Shown piece by piece: positions 59,867 to 64,000 of a stretch of 64,000 nucleotides of DNA (the stretch's first letter is position 1; each line of letters begins with the position of its first letter). The DNA is from Pseudomonas moraviensis (GTDB taxonomy: Bacteria; Pseudomonadota; Gammaproteobacteria; Pseudomonadales; Pseudomonadaceae): the NCBI RefSeq assembly GCF_900105805.1, contig NZ_LT629788.1, positions 3,410,001-3,474,000 of the forward strand, written 5' to 3'. The notes beneath the pieces are model-generated. The model did no database searches, was not told where the DNA came from, and worked only from the letters and a program-made list of their open reading frames with translations. The translations under genes were made by a program, and so were the position numbers.

Positions 59867-60868
59867 ATGACTCTTCGAATCGCAATCAATGGTTTTGGCC
59901 GCATCGGCCGTAATGTCCTGCGCGCACTGTATACCCAAGGCTATCGTCAAGACCTGCAGATCGTCGCGATCAACGATCTGGGTGACAGTTCGATCAATGC
60001 CCATCTGCTCAAATATGACACCGTCCACGGCACGTTCGACGCCGAAGTGGCCCACGATAACGAAAGCCTGACGGTCAATGGCGACCGCATCGCGGTCAGC
60101 GCCATTCGCAACCCGGCCGACCTGCCATGGGCCGCGGAAAAGATCGACGTGGTCTTCGAATGCACCGGTCTGTTCACCGACCGTGCCAAAGCCGCCGCGC
60201 ACATCAGCGCCGGCGCCCGCAAAGTGATCATCTCGGCTCCGGCCAAAGGCGCCGACGCCACTGTCGTGTACGGCGTCAACCACGACATTCTGCGCCAGTC
60301 GCACCAGATCATCTCCAACGCTTCGTGCACCACCAACTGCCTCGCGCCAGTGGCGCAGGTGCTGCATCGCGAGCTGGGCATCGAGAGCGGTCTGATGACC
60401 ACCATCCACGCCTACACCAACGACCAGAACCTTACCGACGTCTATCACAGCGACCCGTACCGCGCCCGTTCGGCGACGCAGAACATGATCCCGAGCAAGA
60501 CCGGCGCTGCCGAAGCGGTGGGTCTGGTGCTGCCGGAACTGGCCGGCAAACTGACTGGCATGGCCGTGCGCGTACCGGTGATCAACGTGTCGCTGGTCGA
60601 CCTCACCGTGCAACTGAAGAAAGAGGCCAGTGCCGACGAAGTCAACGCCCTGCTGAAAGCGGCCAGCCAGCATTCGAAAATCCTCGGTTACAACACCTTG
60701 CCGCTGGTTTCCAGCGACTTCAACCACAACCCGCTGTCGTCGATCTTCGACGCCAACCACACCAAAGTCAGCGGCAAGTTGCTCAAGGTGCTGGCCTGGT
60801 ACGACAACGAATGGGGCTTCTCCAACCGCATGCTGGATAACTGCCTGGCGTTGTGTAACGCGGAATAA
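59867..60868 (+). CDS. gap: Glyceraldehyde-3-phosphate dehydrogenase
   Basis: A 333-residue type I GAPDH. NAD site INGFGRIGRNVLRAL, catalytic cysteine in SNASCTTNCLAP, and WYDNEWGFSNR at the C-terminus. Oxidises glyceraldehyde-3-phosphate from Eda. ATG at 59867; an earlier start at 59786 is unlikely. Divergent from edd. Confidence 0.97.
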   Translation: MTLRIAINGFGRIGRNVLRALYTQGYRQDLQIVAINDLGDSSINAHLLKYDTVHGTFDAEVAHDNESLTVNGDRIAVSAIRNPADLPWAAEKIDVVFECTGLFTDRAKAAAHISAGARKVIISAPAKGADATVVYGVNHDILRQSHQIISNASCTTNCLAPVAQVLHRELGIESGLMTTIHAYTNDQNLTDVYHSDPYRARSATQNMIPSKTGAAEAVGLVLPELAGKLTGMAVRVPVINVSLVDLTVQLKKEASADEVNALLKAASQHSKILGYNTLPLVSSDFNHNPLSSIFDANHTKVSGKLLKVLAWYDNEWGFSNRMLDNCLALCNAE

Positions 60869-60885
60869 TTGCGGGTATCCCCAAA

Positions 60886-60978
60886 CCTGTGGGAGCGAGC
60901 CTGCTCGCGAAAGCTTTCTGCCAGTCGATATGGAATTGACTGACACGACGCCTTCGCGAGCAGGCTCGCTCCCACAGG
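60886..60978. repeat. REPIN (GTGGGAGCGAGCCTGCTCGCG type)
   Basis: Inverted REP pair directly after gap, close in sequence to the copy at 6469. Confidence 0.88.
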
Positions 60979-61025
60979 GATATGCATTGAAATCGATGAA
61001 ATCAGCACTTGACCATTCAGCCAGA

Positions 61026-61040
61026 TGATAAGCATTATCA
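61026..61040 (+). promoter_or_regulatory. Fur box upstream of FecI-type sigma gene
   Basis: TGATAAG-C-ATTATCA agrees with the 7-1-7 Fur model (TGATAAT-N-ATTATCA) at 13 of 14 positions, 28 bp before the GTG start. Confidence 0.78.
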
Positions 61041-61067
61041 TTCGCTCGAAATGGATCAGGTCCTCCC

Positions 61068-61595
61068 GTGAGTCAATCGCGCTTCAACCACGTCTTCCTC
61101 GCCCAGCGCACTTCCCTGCTGCGCACGCTGGAACGGATGGTCAACAATCACAGCACCGCTGAGGACCTGTTGCAGGAGACTTACCTGCGCGTGACCCGCG
61201 CGTTGAGCGAGCGGGCCATCGATCACCTTGAACCCTTCGTCTTCCAGACCGCGCGTAACCTGGCACTGGACCATTTGCGTGCGCGCAAGATCCATGCGCG
61301 AACCATGGTCGATGACGTGCCGCAGGACGTGGTGCAGAGCATAGCCGCACCGGCCAGCAGCGCCGAAGACGCCGCCCATGCCGAACAACTGCTGGAGCGT
61401 TTGAACGTGAGCCTCAGTCAACTCAGCCCGCGCCAGCAGCAGATCTTCATCCTCAGCCGCCTGCACGGGCACAGCTATCAGGAAATCGCCGATGAACTGA
61501 AGGTGTCGCTGAGCACTGTGCAGAAGGAGCTGAAACTGATCATGTCGATTTGCATCGGCGTTGCCGAACGACATGACAGCAGCGGCAAGCTTTGA
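61068..61595 (+). CDS. FecI-type ECF sigma factor
   Basis: A 175-residue iron-starvation sigma factor. Region 2: NHSTAEDLLQETYLRVTRAL, FQTARNLALDHLRARK; region 4: LHGHSYQEIADELKVSLSTVQKEL. GTG start. It is followed by a FecR-like gene and a TonB receptor with signalling domain, making a cell-surface signalling set. By receptor type it may be a HasI-like heme sigma factor. Apparent Fur control. Confidence 0.92.
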   Translation: MSQSRFNHVFLAQRTSLLRTLERMVNNHSTAEDLLQETYLRVTRALSERAIDHLEPFVFQTARNLALDHLRARKIHARTMVDDVPQDVVQSIAAPASSAEDAAHAEQLLERLNVSLSQLSPRQQQIFILSRLHGHSYQEIADELKVSLSTVQKELKLIMSICIGVAERHDSSGKL

Positions 61596-61672
61596 GCAGC
61601 AAGCTACAAGTAAAAACAAAAAGCAGTAACGCACTCCGGCTTGCAGCTTGCAGCTTGAAGCTGGAAACTGCT
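61596..61672. repeat. AGCTTGCAGCTTG-type intergenic repeat
   Basis: AGCAGCAAGCTACAAGT ... GCTTGCAGCTTGCAGCTTGAAGC: two facing arms of a short AGCTTGCAGC-based repeat between the sigma and FecR genes. Confidence 0.7.
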
Positions 61673-61697
61673 TCGCCAGAAGCCTTGAGGAACCACC

Positions 61698-62663
61698 GTG
61701 ACGGACACCCACCGCCCGCCTTCGCCCGATTCGGCGCGGGACGCTGCAGCAGCAATGGACCAGGCGCTGGACTGGCTCATCGTGCTCGGCAGCCCGGACG
61801 CGGAACAGACCCGGCAATTTCATGCCTGGCTGGCGGCGGATCCGTTGAATGCCGAAGTTTTCGCCAAGGCCCAGGCGATCTGGGATGGCCCGCAAGTGGT
61901 GCTGTGCGCCCAGGCCCTGGCAGCGAAACCGGCGAAAGTCACTGTCCTGCAACGTCTGCGTCCGCACTGGAAACCGCTGGCCAGCGCTGCGGTGTTGATC
62001 CTCGGTCTGTTCAGTTTCAGCAACCTGCCGATGCGCCTGCAGGCCGATCACCTGACCGTGGTCGGCGAGCGCCAGCGCCTGCAATTGGAAGACGGCTCGA
62101 AAGTGCTGCTCAACACCAATTCGGCATTCTCCAGCACCATCAATGACCAGCAACGCGTGGCCCGGCTGTTTCAGGGCGAGGCGTTTTTCGAGATCGCCAG
62201 CGGGCGCAATCAGCCGCTGGAGATCGATGCGGGGCCGGTAACGGCCAGTGTGCACGACACCGCATTCGCCGTGCGCTACCTCGACGGGGTCGCGCAGGTG
62301 AATGTGCAGCGTGGCGATGTCGATCTGCGCGCCACCCACAACGATGCCCGCGTGCGCTTGCGTGCCGGGGAAAGCATTCGGATCGGTCCCAACGGATTTG
62401 ATCGTCCGGCCAAGCTCGACGCCAATGCGGATCTGGCGTGGATTGAAGGCCGTCTGGTGTTCGAGAACTGTCCGCTCAATCAGGTGCTGGCCGAGCTGCG
62501 CCGCTACTACCCGGGCTGGATCATCAACAACAACGAGCAACTGGCCGACGTCGCCGTCACCGGCAATTACCGTCTCGACCAGCCGCTCGACGTGGTGCGC
62601 TCCCTCGCCCACATCACCTCGGCGCGCCTGCAGGAATTCCCCGCGCTGGTCATCTTGAACTGA
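61698..62663 (+). CDS. FecR-family anti-sigma factor
   Basis: A 321-residue inner-membrane sigma regulator. N-terminal cytoplasmic FecR_N part (AMDQALDWLIVLGSPDAEQTRQFHAW style), one TM at about residues 96-112 (ASAAVLILGLFSFSNL), and a periplasmic FecR domain (VVGERQRLQLEDGSKVLLNT, GEAFFEIA). GTG start with TTGAGG seven bases upstream. It would relay receptor occupancy to the sigma factor. Confidence 0.92.
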   Translation: MTDTHRPPSPDSARDAAAAMDQALDWLIVLGSPDAEQTRQFHAWLAADPLNAEVFAKAQAIWDGPQVVLCAQALAAKPAKVTVLQRLRPHWKPLASAAVLILGLFSFSNLPMRLQADHLTVVGERQRLQLEDGSKVLLNTNSAFSSTINDQQRVARLFQGEAFFEIASGRNQPLEIDAGPVTASVHDTAFAVRYLDGVAQVNVQRGDVDLRATHNDARVRLRAGESIRIGPNGFDRPAKLDANADLAWIEGRLVFENCPLNQVLAELRRYYPGWIINNNEQLADVAVTGNYRLDQPLDVVRSLAHITSARLQEFPALVILN

Positions 62664-62664
62664 A

Positions 62665-62679
62665 TGAGAATTATTTTTA
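62665..62679 (+). promoter_or_regulatory. Fur box upstream of TonB receptor
   Basis: TGAGAAT-T-ATTTTTA fits the 7-1-7 Fur model at 11-12 of 14 positions, immediately after the FecR stop. Confidence 0.6.
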
Positions 62680-62785
62680 CTCGATAGCCAACGGCAGTAC
62701 GTCTCGTTATAGCCAATGCAATTGATTCGCATCTAACCATGCCGATCAGCACCTATAAAGATTCGTGCGACACGGAGCGCTATCG

Positions 62786-64000
62786 ATGTCCTCACGCCTT
62801 ACCCGCCAGACTTCCTCCCCTTCCCGCGTACTGTCGCTGCTGACTGCGGCGATTCTCATGGCCGGCACCGCGCCGCTGCTCGCAGCCACCGAGCAACCAG
62901 CGCGCAACATGGGCGACTACGCGTTCGCCATCGGCCAGCAACCGCTGGTTTCAGCGCTGAATGCCTTTACCGCCGTGACCGGTTGGCAGGTCGGCTTGCC
63001 GGCAGAGCTGGGTCAGAACGTTTCGTCGCCCGGCGTGCGCGGTTCGCTCCCACCAGAGAAAGCCCTCGAGCGCCTGTTGGTGGGGACCAACCTGAGCTTC
63101 CGCAAGCTGAGCAGCAACAACGTCGTGCTGGAAAAACGCGGCAGCAGCGGAACGCTGAATCTCGATCAGGTGACGATCAGCGCGACGCGTCAGGAACAGT
63201 CGGTCAACAGCGTGCCTTCGACAGTCAGCGTGCAGGATCGCCAAGAGCTCGACCGCAACAACGTCAACACCATCAAGGATCTGGTGCGCTACGAGCCGGG
63301 CGTTTCCGTTGCCGGTGCCGGTCAGCGTGGCGGCATCAGCGGCTATAACATTCGTGGTATCGACGGCGACCGCATCCTGACCCAGGTCGACGGCGTGGAA
63401 ATCCCCAACGGGTTCTTCAACGGTCCGTACGCCAAGAGCCAGCGCAATTACGTCGACCCGGAAATCGTCAAGCGCGTGGAGATCCTCCGCGGCCCGGCCT
63501 CGGTGCTGTACGGCAGCAACGCCATCGGCGGCGCGGTCAGCTATTACACGCTGGACGCCGACGACATCATCAAACCGGGCAAGGATGTCGGCGCGCGTTT
63601 GAAAAGCGGCTACAGCTCCGCCGACGACAGCTGGCTGAAATCCGCCACCGTCGCCGGGCGCAGCGGTGAGTTCGACGGTCTGCTGCATTACAGTCAGCGC
63701 GACGGCCACGAAACCGAATCCTTCGGCAGCCACAACGGCACTGGTCTTGCGCGCACCGCGGCGAACCCGGAAGACGTCCGTGCGACCAACGTGCTGGCCA
63801 AGCTCGGCTGGAACTACAACGACGATTCCCGCCTGGGCCTGACCTACGAAAAGTACAAGGACGACCGCGACACCGATCAGAAAAGTGCCTACGGCGGCCC
63901 GTACTTCAACGGCGCCCCGACCATCCCCGACAGCGTACTGCCTGGCGGCATGTACCAGTGGCGCACTGGCAACGACACCATCACCCGCGAGCGTTTCGGC
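62786..64000 (+). CDS. TonB-dependent receptor with signalling domain, 5' part
   Basis: About 405 N-terminal residues of an outer-membrane receptor; continues past the window. Signal peptide at residues 1-33 (VLSLLTAAILMAGTAPLLAA), STN signalling domain about 42-115 (FAIGQQPLVSALNAFTAVTG), TonB-box region QVTISATRQEQ, plug domain with GYNIRGIDGDRI and RVEILRGPASVLYGSNAIGG, and the start of the barrel. The plug resembles heme/hemoglobin receptors (HasR/HxuC group). ATG has CGGAG upstream. Confidence 0.92.
   Translation, partial: MSSRLTRQTSSPSRVLSLLTAAILMAGTAPLLAATEQPARNMGDYAFAIGQQPLVSALNAFTAVTGWQVGLPAELGQNVSSPGVRGSLPPEKALERLLVGTNLSFRKLSSNNVVLEKRGSSGTLNLDQVTISATRQEQSVNSVPSTVSVQDRQELDRNNVNTIKDLVRYEPGVSVAGAGQRGGISGYNIRGIDGDRILTQVDGVEIPNGFFNGPYAKSQRNYVDPEIVKRVEILRGPASVLYGSNAIGGAVSYYTLDADDIIKPGKDVGARLKSGYSSADDSWLKSATVAGRSGEFDGLLHYSQRDGHETESFGSHNGTGLARTAANPEDVRATNVLAKLGWNYNDDSRLGLTYEKYKDDRDTDQKSAYGGPYFNGAPTIPDSVLPGGMYQWRTGNDTITRERFG

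Noticed and set aside
1..64000. CRISPR array, rRNA, tRNA, prophage or secretion cluster
   Set aside because: No regularly spaced direct repeats, no rRNA or tRNA sequence recognised, and no phage or secretion genes seen on reading through.

Overview
The window is a stretch of chromosome from a GC-rich Pseudomonas, most likely of the P. fluorescens group. The evidence is the many REP/REPIN-type repeats typical of that group, the gts-oprB/gltRS/glk-edd/gap glucose cluster, the zwf-pgl-eda/hexR cluster, the fadD1-fadD2/hydrolase/phaJ block (same order as in P. aeruginosa), and codon use and protein motifs throughout. No rRNA, tRNA or CRISPR array was seen.

Layout. 1-3.4 kb: 3' end of nhaA, then a small accessory patch with a zeta-toxin-like kinase and its partner, and a complete IS3-family element. 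3.5-16.6 kb: a chemoreceptor, a ZntB/CorA-type transporter behind a possible Pho box, a PiT phosphate permease broken by an in-frame amber codon, a LysR/SDR pair, a LysR/PACE efflux pair, an ECF sigma operon with YCII and SnoaL-like partners, and small acetyltransferase, effector-binding and exporter genes. 16.7-22 kb: alaC and the gntK-gntP/gntR gluconate genes; the alaC-gntP junction is tandemly duplicated, leaving broken copies of both 3' ends. 22-32.9 kb: a second LysR/PACE pair, an orphan low-GC gene, a soluble PAS chemoreceptor, an ECF sigma factor translationally coupled to a betaine-type binding protein, a desaturase, a 36-residue lysine-rich protein, def-yihY and stress-type small genes. 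33-41.6 kb: fatty acid activation (fadD1, fadD2), a lipase-like hydrolase, phaJ, and an aminotransferase facing a degenerate intradiol dioxygenase-like gene. 41.7-60.9 kb: glucose metabolism. 61-64 kb: a FecI/FecR/TonB-receptor iron or heme signalling set under apparent Fur control, cut by the window end.

How it works together. Glucose crosses the outer membrane by OprB, is bound by GtsA, imported by GtsBCD, phosphorylated by Glk, equilibrated by the mutarotase, oxidised by Zwf and Pgl, and split by Edd and Eda to pyruvate and glyceraldehyde-3-phosphate, which Gap oxidises. Gluconate enters through GntP and GntK. Control genes are local: GltR/GtrS, HexR (two TTGT-N7-ACAA boxes between edd and gap) and GntR (two operator-like sites between gntK and gntR). 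Several leaders also carry AAYAAYAA motifs of the Crc/Hfq type.

The most notable anomalies are the diverged tandem duplication at alaC/gntP, the amber codon in the phosphate permease, an IS3 copy without a target duplication, a shared collinear promoter block in front of gtsA and the sugar isomerase gene, the sigma/binding-protein coupling, two independent LysR/PACE pairs, and a family of about 180 bp elements with inverted ends scattered between genes.
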